A DNA stretch of 61,564 nucleotides, taken from NCBI GenBank assembly GCA_025352695.1, contig JANXSK010000218.1, forward strand, positions 1 to 61,564. The letters run 5' to 3'. The notes below the pieces were generated by a model. The model was not told the DNA's origin. It did not search any database and saw only the letters and a list, made by a program, of their open reading frames with translations. The first letter of the stretch is position 1. Each line of letters starts with the position of its first letter. This DNA comes from Ferruginibacter sp. GTDB lineage: Bacteria; Bacteroidota; Bacteroidia; Chitinophagales; Chitinophagaceae. A program made the translations under genes and the position numbers. Shown here one piece after another: positions 53,683-61,564 of this stretch.

Positions 53683-54960
53683 TTAAAAAACTTCACCCAA
53701 ATTTAAAAATAAACCTTTTGATCCATTCAATCCAAAACCATAATCTATACAAAGATTTGTTTTAGAATATTTGTTGAGTTTAATTCTAACTCCAGCTCCT
53801 AAGCCAGGTGAAATTACTGCTAATTGATTGCTGAAATTTTTAGAGAAAGATTGTGCGTTGGCAAATACTACACCTCCTAACAGACCATTATTTAAAATGC
53901 TAAAACGATATTCGGCTTCTGCATAAATCATATTTTTTGCCCTGAAACGGCTTTGTACATATCCTCTGCCTGTATTGTATAAATCATCCCATCCGGTACT
54001 GGGTAATAAAAGATAGGGCGGTTTGTCTTTGCCAAGTGTTAACCAATTGTAACTCCATAGTGCAAGTACATTTTTAGTATGCTCATTTAATTTAAAATAT
54101 TTTTTAAATTCTAGTAATAAAGATTTCCAGTTGTTATCGCTGCCTAAAAAAGTATAATTGGGTCTAAAAATAATATTGGCAAAAGTGCCATTAAAAGGGT
54201 TTATCTGATTTTGCCTTGAATCGTATAATAATTTCAGGGCAAAGCCGGCCGCTTTCATTGTTTGTGTTCCTCCATATTTTTGAAAAGAAGTTTTTATTCC
54301 CGAAGGCGGATCTATTTCAGTAACGTTCCAGAAATAATCATAATAAAATCCTATACCTCCATAAAGCTCTTTGTATATTTTTTTCAACACTGTTTGGTGA
54401 AGTTTAATATAGTTGAAGTTTAAACTATAGGCATCGTTTTCTGTGCTGTGGGCGCCAAGTCCGTATGTTGTTGATGGGTATCTTAAAAAACGATAATCCA
54501 GAATTAAATTAAATTTATTTTGTTTGGTCCAGATATTGGCATAAATCGGAAAAAGAAATTGATTATAGTGTGTATAAGTGAGGCTGGTAATGATTTCGGA
54601 TAATTTTTTTGTAACAGCAGTATCTACATAAAAAGCAAAGCCGGCACTTACTGTGGCTGCAAAACTAGTTTGCAATGTATAACCAACAGCGGGCAATAAA
54701 GTGACAAATACTTTTTTTTGAGGTAGGGTGCTACTACTATTATTACTACTACTATCTTTCACTAATTGATGCGATCCTTTAAATAGGGCTTTAAAAAAAT
54801 CTTTTGCATCATACTCAACTTCTGCAGTTTTCTTTTGTATGATAGAATCGGCTATTATAATAGTTGTCGTGCTATCTATTAATTGTTGCGCTTTAACGAT
54901 ATTGGTTAAAACAATTCCGTATAAAATGAGTAATATTTTGATAGCACTTTTTACAGACAT
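53683..54960 (-). CDS. Outer-membrane surface-antigen (Omp85/D15-like) beta-barrel protein
   Basis: From ATG 54960 (425 residues) the protein has a signal peptide (MSVKSAIKILLILYGIVLT, ending K-A-Q); an ATG at 55017 adds 19 non-typical residues. After a low-complexity linker (about 75-95, Ser/Asn-rich) comes a barrel of about 16 strands. It closes with the Bacteroidota surface-antigen ending NLCIDYGFGLNGSKGLFLNL. No POTRA repeats precede the barrel, so it is not a BamA that assembles proteins. Function unknown; close relatives are annotated only as BamA/TamA-like outer-membrane proteins. Confidence 0.8.
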   Translation of the reverse strand: MSVKSAIKILLILYGIVLTNIVKAQQLIDSTTTIIIADSIIQKKTAEVEYDAKDFFKALFKGSHQLVKDSSSNNSSSTLPQKKVFVTLLPAVGYTLQTSFAATVSAGFAFYVDTAVTKKLSEIITSLTYTHYNQFLFPIYANIWTKQNKFNLILDYRFLRYPSTTYGLGAHSTENDAYSLNFNYIKLHQTVLKKIYKELYGGIGFYYDYFWNVTEIDPPSGIKTSFQKYGGTQTMKAAGFALKLLYDSRQNQINPFNGTFANIIFRPNYTFLGSDNNWKSLLLEFKKYFKLNEHTKNVLALWSYNWLTLGKDKPPYLLLPSTGWDDLYNTGRGYVQSRFRAKNMIYAEAEYRFSILNNGLLGGVVFANAQSFSKNFSNQLAVISPGLGAGVRIKLNKYSKTNLCIDYGFGLNGSKGLFLNLGEVF

Positions 54961-55226
54961 TTTTAATAAAATGTGTTTATTGAAATTATTTTTGAAGCTA
55001 TTGCTTATTCTATGCATTCCCCTATAAGTATATACAAGTGCATGTAAACAACTGAATAAATAATGTTTTTAGCCCTTTACACAATTGGTTTTTTTGGTAA
55101 CTTTCTATTTTCAGTTTTTGAATTCAACTGAATGCCGGCACACACATTAATGCTGCTACAAATGAGGTAAATGTAACTTAAGTCAACCAGATTGCTAAAT
55201 TATAAATTGGCAAATGAACACGTATT

Positions 55227-55409
55227 TTAAGTAGTTTGCAAACTATCATTTTGTGTTGTAATTTTATTGTGAACAAGAATTCCATCAAGGGAATTTCCAA
55301 AAGCAGGAAAATTATCGGCTATAAATTCTTTTATGGTGGATAAGATATCAATTGCCTGTTCAGGACTGATGCCACGTTTAGCTGTAAGTTGATCAATTAG
55401 TGATTGCAT
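55227..55409 (-). CDS. Very small protein (60 residues), paralogue A
   Basis: The protein starts MQSLIDQLTAKRGISPEQAI and continues DILSTIKEFIADNFPAFG, then a polar tail. It looks like a small helical protein (Q-L-I-D-x-G-I-S-x-x-x-A) related to short DUF2267-like or DUF2780-like segments. Paralogue B lies 232 bp upstream (minus strand). No neighbouring operon gene is evident. Function unknown. Confidence 0.55.
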   Translation of the reverse strand: MQSLIDQLTAKRGISPEQAIDILSTIKEFIADNFPAFGNSLDGILVHNKITTQNDSLQTT

Positions 55410-55640
55410 ATAATTTTCTTATTTTATTGATTCGACTGCAAATTTACTTTCAAGTTTAATTTTAGTTTTTACTCATTAATTTAACAGTTAAATTATTAAA
55501 AGGGTTAGCTATAAATTTTATCAGTAATAAAATTAAAACTCATTATTATTTACTTGTAAAAGAGCAGCTGTGTGCTGAATAGTTTTATAAAGCCACCTTG
55601 TTGTTTATTAAAAATTGTGGTGCCTCGTAGTTATAAATTA

Positions 55641-55796
55641 TTAACGGATAAGTTTTTTAATTTCATTGTTATAAAGGTGCTCTTTATGAAGTATTATTTT
55701 CTGTGTTATATTTGAAAACATAGTTATAATAATATTATTTGCTTCGTGTTCGCTTATTCCATATTCATCAATAAGTTGTTCTATTAATTGCTTCAT
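55641..55796 (-). CDS. Very small protein (51 residues), paralogue B
   Basis: From ATG at 55796 to TAA at 55641-55643 the frame reads MKQLIEQLIDEYGISEHEAN, then a helical tail ending KKLIR. It aligns with paralogue A over its first 20 residues (M-x-x-L-I-x-Q-L with G-I-S and a later A), so the two are probably duplicates. It is short, and size alone would not establish it; the resemblance does. Confidence 0.5.
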   Translation of the reverse strand: MKQLIEQLIDEYGISEHEANNIIITMFSNITQKIILHKEHLYNNEIKKLIR

Positions 55797-56803
55797 TTTA
55801 TTATTTTTTATGGTGCTATTTTATTCTATAAAATTGATATAGTGCAAATCAAACTGATTACACAAATGAATATTTCATAGTTTTTATTTAATTATATAAA
55901 AATTAGAATTTAAAATTAAAATCAACCCTAGCCAATGAAAAGTTAGCATCGCCAGAAAGGCAAAAACAATCGTTAAAATAATGCAGCGTTTATCGCAAAT
56001 AATTATTCCCTTCCAGTAAATATGTGTCGCGGTTTATAAAGTGATTAAGTTCTTTAGAACCATAAAATCTTTATTTTTTGGAATGAGAGTACATAATTAA
56101 ACGCCTCTAATTAAGTGGCTTCTATTGGCCCAATGCTATTAAAATAAGAGTATTTGCTCGCAATCAGCGTTTCTTAATTAAAGGGCATTGGCATACAATT
56201 ATTTATTCGCTTTAGTAAAACTAGTTGGTAGGGAAATATTTTTTATTATAAAAATTAAAATAAAACTGTATAGATTTAGATAAGGTATTAATAAAAAAAG
56301 CCCTACCAAATCACTTTGAGTATCCATGCCTTAAATTGCAAACCAACGGATAACCGGCTGCTTAATTATGAATACTTATTTTATTAATTGCTTCAAAATC
56401 GAGTCACATTTACCTACACAACAAACTGAAAAATTAAGATAGCGTCACTTTTTAATGCTGTTTAATTAACTGATTTTAAAATGGTAAATTTATTTAGGAG
56501 TAAGCTGAGTAATGCATAGTTTTTTTCTCTTGGTATAGTGTTAAATTAAAAACTTTATTTGGAAGAAACAATGCAACTAATTGTGACGACATTTTATATT
56601 GCAAATTGTTTAACTTCTTAGAAATTATTTTGCTTTTACATTTTTTAATTCCTGTATAAAGCTATTACTTATCGAAAACGGCATTGGGAATTTGTCGCAA
56701 AACGGGCGATATGTGTCGGCTTAAAAGGTGGATATATAATTAAAGGCCCACACCATTTATATGGTTGCTTGGTTATAAAGAAAATGTATGCTTGAAGGAT
56801 GAT
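55797..56803. other. 1-kb gap without a recognisable gene
   Basis: The stretch holds no convincing gene on either strand. Visible symmetry includes GTTCT-TT-AGAAC (56049-56060) and a separated inverted repeat TTGGTAGGG / CCCTACCAA (56225-56233 and 56301-56309, 67 bp apart). No tRNA was seen. The gap precedes the small proteins on the minus strand and follows the histidine-kinase gene, so it may hold the terminator of that gene and the promoter of paralogue B. Confidence 0.5.
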
Positions 56804-58999
56804 TTAGAGGGTTGCCAAAAATATTTTCGCTTCTACTACTGCCTGATTACAAACTTTTTTTATAAATTTTATTTTTTCATTTTGAACCACCGTATCAAGC
56901 TTTTCATATTCTAAAGCATCCAGGTGGAGTTGTAATATTTCATTTAATCCCATGATTGAAATGGTAGTTTTTAAATTATGGGCAGTTTGTTTAACCATCA
57001 GAATATCCTTTTCTTCCAGAGAGTTTTCTAAGAGTGCAATTTCATTTGGTATTGCTTCAATAAATTGTTCTGTAACATTTTTTTCGTAGGCTGTATTTCC
57101 ATTGCTTACCTCCAGCATGTATTGCAGGTTTATGTATTGATATTTTATAGCTTTTAAATTATTCAGCTTTTTATCTTTGAATGTTACAGGTTTTTGTATT
57201 TGGGTAAACTGAACAATTAGTTGCTGCAAGCGCTCTTCTCTTATCGGTTTAGATATGTATTCATTCATGCCATAACTTAAACATTTTTCTCTTTCACCTG
57301 CAAGCGCATGAGCCGTCATCGCTATGATTGGCGTATTTAAATGAAGTGTATTTCTTATTTCCTTAGTAGTAGAATAGCCGTCCAATTCCGGCATCTGAAT
57401 ATCCATTATAATCAGGTCGTATGTTTTTATTGTAAGCATTTCAATAGCCTCTTTACCATTATTTGCTAACTCAAATTTTATTTGCCAATTATTGAATAAA
57501 TGTTTGATAAGATCCTGATTAAATTTGTTGTCTTCAACAATAAGAATAGAGATTTTATTAAAATTAATAGGTAACCTTATTTTATTTTCTTCATCAGATA
57601 AAATACCTACTTGGGTTGCAGCAATTTTGTAGGGAATTACCAAATGAAAAGTAGTTCCTTTACCGGGTTCACTTTCAACATCAATTTTTCCATTTTGAAT
57701 TGTTACCAGTTCCTGAACAATTGAAAGACCAAGCCCCGTACCACCATATTTTCTTGTTACAGAATCTTCTGCTTGCTGAAAACGATCAAATATTGATTTT
57801 AAATATTTTTTTTCTATACCAATACCAGTATCACTTACACTAATTTTAGTACTAATTGTATTATTAATATTTCCTTCATTGGTAATTTTTATTACAATAC
57901 TTCCGTTGCTAGTAAATTTTATTGAATTGCCAATTAAGTTTACCAGTATTTGTGTTAACCTTGTTGCATCTCCTTCTAAATTATCTGGTAAATTATCTTC
58001 TACAAAAGTAGAAAGCTGTAGTTGTTTTTCTGCTGCCTTTGCTTTAAACATTGTTTCAATTGAATGCACAAGACTACGTATACTAAAATCGGTAGCTTCA
58101 ATGCGCATCATGTCTGCTTCAATCTTTGATGAATCAAGGATATCGTTTATGATTGTAAGTAATTTTTCTCCTGAGTTTTGTATTGTTTGCACAAATTCTT
58201 TTGACTCTTTATCCAATTCTTTTCTTTGTAATAAATTGGTAAAACCAAGCATTGCATTCATTGGAGTTCGAATTTCATGGCTCATATTAGCAAGGAAATT
58301 TTCTTTTGCCTGTGCTGCCACCCTCACTTTTTTTTCAGATACATTTAGTTGCTGAATTAGTTGATTTTGTTTGTGAATCGTATTTATAATAAACCAGAAT
58401 AATGCAGCGGCACTTAGTAACACAAATGCAATGAGAAAAAAACCAAAGTTTAAAGCTCTTTTGCCACTTTTGTCAATTGACGAAGTTACTGCTGCCAGCA
58501 ATTTTTGTCTTGAACTCTCAATAATATTGGTAATTTTATCGATAGAATCATTCAGATTTTTCGCCCTTTTTGAAGTAATTAAATTTTCTGCTACATTTTT
58601 ACCTGCCAAATGAAACGAATCTAAAATCTGCTTGCTTAGTAATAATTTTTCATGAACCAGCAAGTCTAAAATATCAATATATTTAACGGAAGTATCGTCA
58701 TCAGATATTTTTTGCAAGTTAGCCATGTCAGATTGTACTTCTAAAATTTTAGCACCCAATCCTTCAATTTGCGAGGAGTCTTTTGTATATAATGTACCAC
58801 CTATTTCACTTTCTACAGAAGTAATATCATTTTTTAATTCTCTCAGGTTGCTGCTAACCTTAAATTCAGTTAGTACCTTTTCATTTCCATTAATAAGGGA
58901 GTTAATATTTTTAGCAGAATTGTACTGAATAAAAATTAATAAAAAGTTGCCAATAATAAAAGCAGCTAATATGTAGAAGATGATTTTTTTACCCGTCAT
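56804..58999 (-). CDS. Hybrid sensor histidine kinase with receiver and Hpt domains
   Basis: The 731-residue protein has two membrane segments (about 5-24, 184-206) enclosing an extracytoplasmic helical CHASE3-like sensor of about 160 residues, a coiled-coil, HisKA (His241 in NMSHEIRTPMNAMLGF), an HATPase with N box ILVNLIGNSIKFTSNG (351-366), G1 SVSDTGIGI (387-395) and GGTGLGLSIV (419-428), a receiver (Asp533, LIIMDIQMPE) and a C-terminal Hpt (His674, VKQTAHNLKTT). All phosphorelay residues are present. The output partner is not included; the LytTR regulator upstream on the same strand is a candidate, though a LytTR receiver would be unusual after an Hpt. Confidence 0.93.
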   Translation of the reverse strand: MTGKKIIFYILAAFIIGNFLLIFIQYNSAKNINSLINGNEKVLTEFKVSSNLRELKNDITSVESEIGGTLYTKDSSQIEGLGAKILEVQSDMANLQKISDDDTSVKYIDILDLLVHEKLLLSKQILDSFHLAGKNVAENLITSKRAKNLNDSIDKITNIIESSRQKLLAAVTSSIDKSGKRALNFGFFLIAFVLLSAAALFWFIINTIHKQNQLIQQLNVSEKKVRVAAQAKENFLANMSHEIRTPMNAMLGFTNLLQRKELDKESKEFVQTIQNSGEKLLTIINDILDSSKIEADMMRIEATDFSIRSLVHSIETMFKAKAAEKQLQLSTFVEDNLPDNLEGDATRLTQILVNLIGNSIKFTSNGSIVIKITNEGNINNTISTKISVSDTGIGIEKKYLKSIFDRFQQAEDSVTRKYGGTGLGLSIVQELVTIQNGKIDVESEPGKGTTFHLVIPYKIAATQVGILSDEENKIRLPINFNKISILIVEDNKFNQDLIKHLFNNWQIKFELANNGKEAIEMLTIKTYDLIIMDIQMPELDGYSTTKEIRNTLHLNTPIIAMTAHALAGEREKCLSYGMNEYISKPIREERLQQLIVQFTQIQKPVTFKDKKLNNLKAIKYQYINLQYMLEVSNGNTAYEKNVTEQFIEAIPNEIALLENSLEEKDILMVKQTAHNLKTTISIMGLNEILQLHLDALEYEKLDTVVQNEKIKFIKKVCNQAVVEAKIFLATL

Positions 59000-59032
59000 T
59001 ATAGAACTTATTATCGCTAATGTTGGTTAAAA

Positions 59033-59236
59033 TTAACTTTTACTTTCGGAAGGAGGTATTTTTAAATATCGAAAAAGAAAAAGTATGAGGGATACTATAC
59101 TAAAAATTAAACCTGTAATTAAAAGAGCTATAATCCAAATGGTACTTCCTTTGTCAAGTATTTTTAGTAATAAAAATGTAAGTAATATTAGTGACAGTGT
59201 AACGAAAAAAAATAATATGGTATATAAAATTTTCAT
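59033..59236 (-). CDS. Small two-span membrane protein
   Basis: The 67-residue protein has two membrane helices (about 3-24 and 32-55) and a polar tail (RYLKIPPSESKS). It lies 34 bp before the hybrid kinase gene on the same strand, and just after a GC-rich hairpin at 59248-59269. Such small proteins often modulate sensor kinases; here that is inference only. Confidence 0.6.
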   Translation of the reverse strand: MKILYTILFFFVTLSLILLTFLLLKILDKGSTIWIIALLITGLIFSIVSLILFLFRYLKIPPSESKS

Positions 59237-59247
59237 TTTTTAAAGGA

Positions 59248-59269
59248 GGCTCCGGTCAAAACCGGAGCC
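59248..59269 (-). promoter_or_regulatory. GC-rich perfect hairpin immediately before the small membrane gene
   Basis: GGCTCCGGT pairs with ACCGGAGCC around CAAA, a 9-bp stem. On the minus strand it ends 11 bp before the ATG at 59236, so it lies in the 5' leader. No U-tract follows on that strand, so it does not look like a terminator of the LytTR gene. It is strikingly GC-rich for this genome. A second inverted repeat TCCTGT-N6-ACAGGA lies at 59327-59344. Confidence 0.6.
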
Positions 59270-59499
59270 GATAAACAAAACTAATTGCGCATAAAAAAAT
59301 ATTAACATTGGGGTAAAAATTATTTATCCTGTAATATAACAGGAACTAAAAAAACAAATATTTTCAATCGTTCAAACGGCAAAGTTTATCGTTGAATACC
59401 TTTATTAGAAGTATGAAAAATACGGGACCAAGTTAGGTTTTTGGAAAACTATTAAAGCAGGAGTGTATTATAAGATAGATTGGTTTCGGGGGCAATAAT

Positions 59500-60195
59500 T
59501 TATAAGATGTTCATTCGTTTGTTTAAAACTGCACGGTAGGTATCGGCTACAGGCAATGCTTTACCATTGATAATTACAGAGCCATCTTGCAAAGTGTCAA
59601 TTTTATTTATAGCAGCTATATAGCTGCGATGTATTCGCAAAAAATTAGAGGTAGGTAATCTGACTTCTACTGTTTTTAGTGTAGAATGGATGGCAAAAAA
59701 CTTTTGAATGGTATGCAATTTCACATAATCTCCCATTGATTCTGCAAAAAGAATATCATCTAATTTAAGTCGCTTTACAATATTAGATTCCCTTATAAAA
59801 ATAAATTCTTCTTCATTAATTGTAACTTCTTCGGTATTACTTTCAAATATTTCTCTTGCCTTGTTAATCGCTTGTATAAAGCGCACAGGGGTTACCGGTT
59901 TTACTATATAATCAGCCACATTTAATTCAAAAGCTTCGGCTGCATATTCTTTTTTTGAAGTTGTGAAAATGATGACAGGTCTGTTGTTTCCTAAATTTTT
60001 GGTCAGTTCCAGCCCATTCATACCTGGCATTTCAATATCCAACAAAATCAAATCAACGGATACTTTCTGCAACAGATTGTAAGCATCCATTGCGCTGGAA
60101 CACTCCCCTGTAACTACTATATCTTTTACCTGGCTAGCCAATTGTTTTATGGTAGTTCTGGCAATTTTATTATCATCAACTATTAGGCAATTCAT
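59500..60195 (-). CDS. LytTR-family response regulator
   Basis: From ATG 60195 the protein is 231 residues (MNCLIVDDN); an earlier start at 60228 adds unrelated residues. The receiver has Asp7-Asp8, phosphoacceptor Asp53 (LILLDIEMPG) and Lys99 (YIVKPVT). The LytTR DNA-binding domain occupies about 125-225 (LDDILFAESMGDYVKLHT; NFLRIHRSYIAAINKI). Only 59 bp separate its start from the left end of the IS4-family element, so its native promoter may have been displaced. It is on the same strand as the small membrane gene and the hybrid kinase. Confidence 0.94.
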   Translation of the reverse strand: MNCLIVDDNKIARTTIKQLASQVKDIVVTGECSSAMDAYNLLQKVSVDLILLDIEMPGMNGLELTKNLGNNRPVIIFTTSKKEYAAEAFELNVADYIVKPVTPVRFIQAINKAREIFESNTEEVTINEEEFIFIRESNIVKRLKLDDILFAESMGDYVKLHTIQKFFAIHSTLKTVEVRLPTSNFLRIHRSYIAAINKIDTLQDGSVIINGKALPVADTYRAVLNKRMNIL

Positions 60196-60254
60196 ATAGT
60201 AAATATAAATTATTAAACAGTAGCGCAAAAGATACTATTTATTAAAAAAGATAA

Positions 60255-61561
60255 CACTAGTGTCCTGTTGCATTAAATAAAAGTTCTTTGAAATTCATAC
60301 TAGACGTGTATTTGAGCTCAAAAATAAACGGTGACAATTTGAATTGAATTCCGATTATTTCCGCTAAAATTCGACATGAACAGTGGAAAATATGTATTTG
60401 CACAGATTGGAACGTTTTTGCCTGCCCGTATTTTCGACAAGTGGGTTTCCAAACATGAAGGTAATAAATGCGTAAAACATTTTAGTTGCTGGAACCAACT
60501 CATGTGTATGATGTTTGGTCAATTGAGTGGGCGGGAAAGTTTAAGGGATTTGCTTATCACGGTCAGCGCACATTCTAATAAGTACTATCATTTAAGTTTT
60601 GGCAAAAACGTATCCCGTTCAAATTTAGCGACAGCAAATGAACTACGTGATTATAGTATTTATGAGTCTTTTGCTTATGAAATGATTGCAATAGCCCGGG
60701 GCTGTTTAATCGATGAAGCTGATTTCCCACTTTTACTTTCGGGAAATGTGTATGCTTTTGATTCTACAACAATAGACCTTTGCCTAAACGTATTTTGGTG
60801 GGCAAGTTTTAGAAAGGCGAAGGGAGCAATAAAAATCCACACACTTTATGATGTAAAAACTTCGATTCCTGCTTTTGTACATATAACTAAAGGCAATGTT
60901 CATGATGTAAAGGCATTGGATGTTTTGACCTACGAAGCAGATGGGTTCTACATTATGGATAAGGCATACGTAGATTTTAAACGATTGTTTACCATTAATC
61001 TTTCAAAGGCATATTTTGTAATAAGAGCAAAAGAAAATTTTAATTTTAAGCGTATCAGTTCTAAAAAACCAGATAAAATAAATGGCATTATTTGCGAGCA
61101 GATAGTAAAACTTAAAGGCCTTAAATCTTCAGCATATTATCCAGATACTTTAAGGAGAATTAAATACTTTGATAAAGAACAACAAAGAACATTTGTATTC
61201 TTAACCAATAATTTTTCTCAGCCAGCTGTGGATATTGCCCTATTGTACAAGTACAGATGGAAAGTAGAATTATTTTTCAAATGGATAAAGCAGCACCTGA
61301 AAATAAAAACATTTTGGGGCACCTCAATGAATGCGGTAAAGACCCAGGTTTACATAGCAATCATTACCTATACTTGGATTGCAATCATTAAAAATAAACT
61401 CAAAATAAAAAGATCGACGTATGAAATATTGCAAATTGTGAGTGCTTCGCTTTTTGATAAAACACACCTAAATGATTTGTTACAAAGCCCTGTCTATAAG
61501 AATGTCAAAGAACAAAAATGCGAACAATTAGAAATTGAATTAATTTAACGGGACACTAGTG
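60255..61561 (+). mobile_element. Complete IS4-family insertion sequence
   Basis: The element is about 1307 bp with inverted ends CACTAGTGTCC-T/C-GTT-x3-TTAA (left from 60255, right ending at 61561). CACTAGTG is itself a palindrome, so it may be part of the terminal repeat or an 8-bp target duplication; 3 bases of right flank do not resolve it. The single transposase gene is intact. Element and transposase look recent, since the frame has no lesions. Confidence 0.88.
60376..61548 (+). CDS. IS4-family transposase
   Basis: The 390-residue protein has an N-terminal DUF4372-like region (FAQIGTFLPARIFDKWV, about 8-24) and a DDE domain: Asp129 (YAFDSTTIDL), Asp195 (YIMDKAYVDF) and Glu298 in YRWKVELFFKWIK, the Y-(2)-R-(3)-E-(6)-K signature of IS4. 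It cuts and pastes the element in the cytoplasm. The frame is complete. It is the only transposase in the window. Confidence 0.95.
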   Translation: MNSGKYVFAQIGTFLPARIFDKWVSKHEGNKCVKHFSCWNQLMCMMFGQLSGRESLRDLLITVSAHSNKYYHLSFGKNVSRSNLATANELRDYSIYESFAYEMIAIARGCLIDEADFPLLLSGNVYAFDSTTIDLCLNVFWWASFRKAKGAIKIHTLYDVKTSIPAFVHITKGNVHDVKALDVLTYEADGFYIMDKAYVDFKRLFTINLSKAYFVIRAKENFNFKRISSKKPDKINGIICEQIVKLKGLKSSAYYPDTLRRIKYFDKEQQRTFVFLTNNFSQPAVDIALLYKYRWKVELFFKWIKQHLKIKTFWGTSMNAVKTQVYIAIITYTWIAIIKNKLKIKRSTYEILQIVSASLFDKTHLNDLLQSPVYKNVKEQKCEQLEIELI

Positions 61562-61564
61562 AAA

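Noticed and set aside
1..61564. CRISPR array
   Set aside because: No run of regularly spaced identical repeats was seen, and no cas gene is present.

Overview
The window reads as an AT-rich Bacteroidota chromosome, most likely family Chitinophagaceae. The evidence is a SusC/SusD pair, LytTR response regulators, DUF6702 and DUF983 proteins, signal peptides ending in A-Q, almost no Shine-Dalgarno sequences, and TAnnTTTG-type -7 boxes. No rRNA or tRNA gene is visible. The only mobile element is a complete IS4-family copy at the right edge.

Layout. 0-9 kb: exported cyanophycinase-like peptidase, Tat-exported Gfo/Idh oxidoreductase, GH20 hexosaminidase, and an M1 peptidase, with three decayed genes between them. 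9-14.6 kb: acyltransferase, SulP transporter, and a minus-strand run (GcvH-like protein, SAM methyltransferase, DUF983) divergent from a Crp/Fnr regulator. 15-17 kb: PAP2_C-type membrane enzyme, a structured intergenic stretch, and a LytTR regulator. 17-27.5 kb: mostly housekeeping genes (prolyl oligopeptidase, RmlD-like reductase, ArgS, ABC-F protein, GtrA, DnaK). 27.9-34 kb: SusC, SusD and a Ca2+-dependent PI-PLC-like phosphodiesterase, a nutrient-uptake locus that carries a phosphodiesterase where a glycosidase would be usual. 34-42.6 kb: beta-helix protein, broken PKD protein, second M1 peptidase with HupE/UreJ-type and DUF6702 proteins, CorC/HlyC-type protein. 42.8-47.6 kb: PAP2 phosphatase divergent from two tandem LTA-synthase-like enzymes. 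47.7-53.6 kb: frameshifted repeat protein, surE operon, GH43 pseudogene and further coding debris. 53.7-61.6 kb: outer-membrane barrel, two very small paralogous proteins, hybrid histidine kinase, LytTR regulator, and an IS4-family element.

The clearest theme is gene decay. At least six secreted or accessory genes carry nonsense codons or frameshifts while remaining recognisable: a Dabb protein, an OmpA-type lipoprotein, an alpha/beta hydrolase, a PKD protein, a short-repeat protein and a GH43 glycosidase. All three stop codons occur as lesions, and neighbouring intact genes use normal stops, so a reassigned code does not explain it. Housekeeping genes are intact. This fits a genome that has recently begun to lose polymer-degradation and surface functions.

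Other points worth attention: a GcvH-like protein without the lipoyl lysine in a putative Crp/Fnr-controlled cluster; an ABC-F protein with one canonical and one degenerate ATP site; a sigma-54-like site before dnaK; duplicated inverted M1 peptidases; a dispersed hairpin-bearing intergenic repeat; and an IS inserted just upstream of a LytTR regulator. I found no single locus that I can defend as a wholly new system. All family assignments are from reading the sequence, with no database search.
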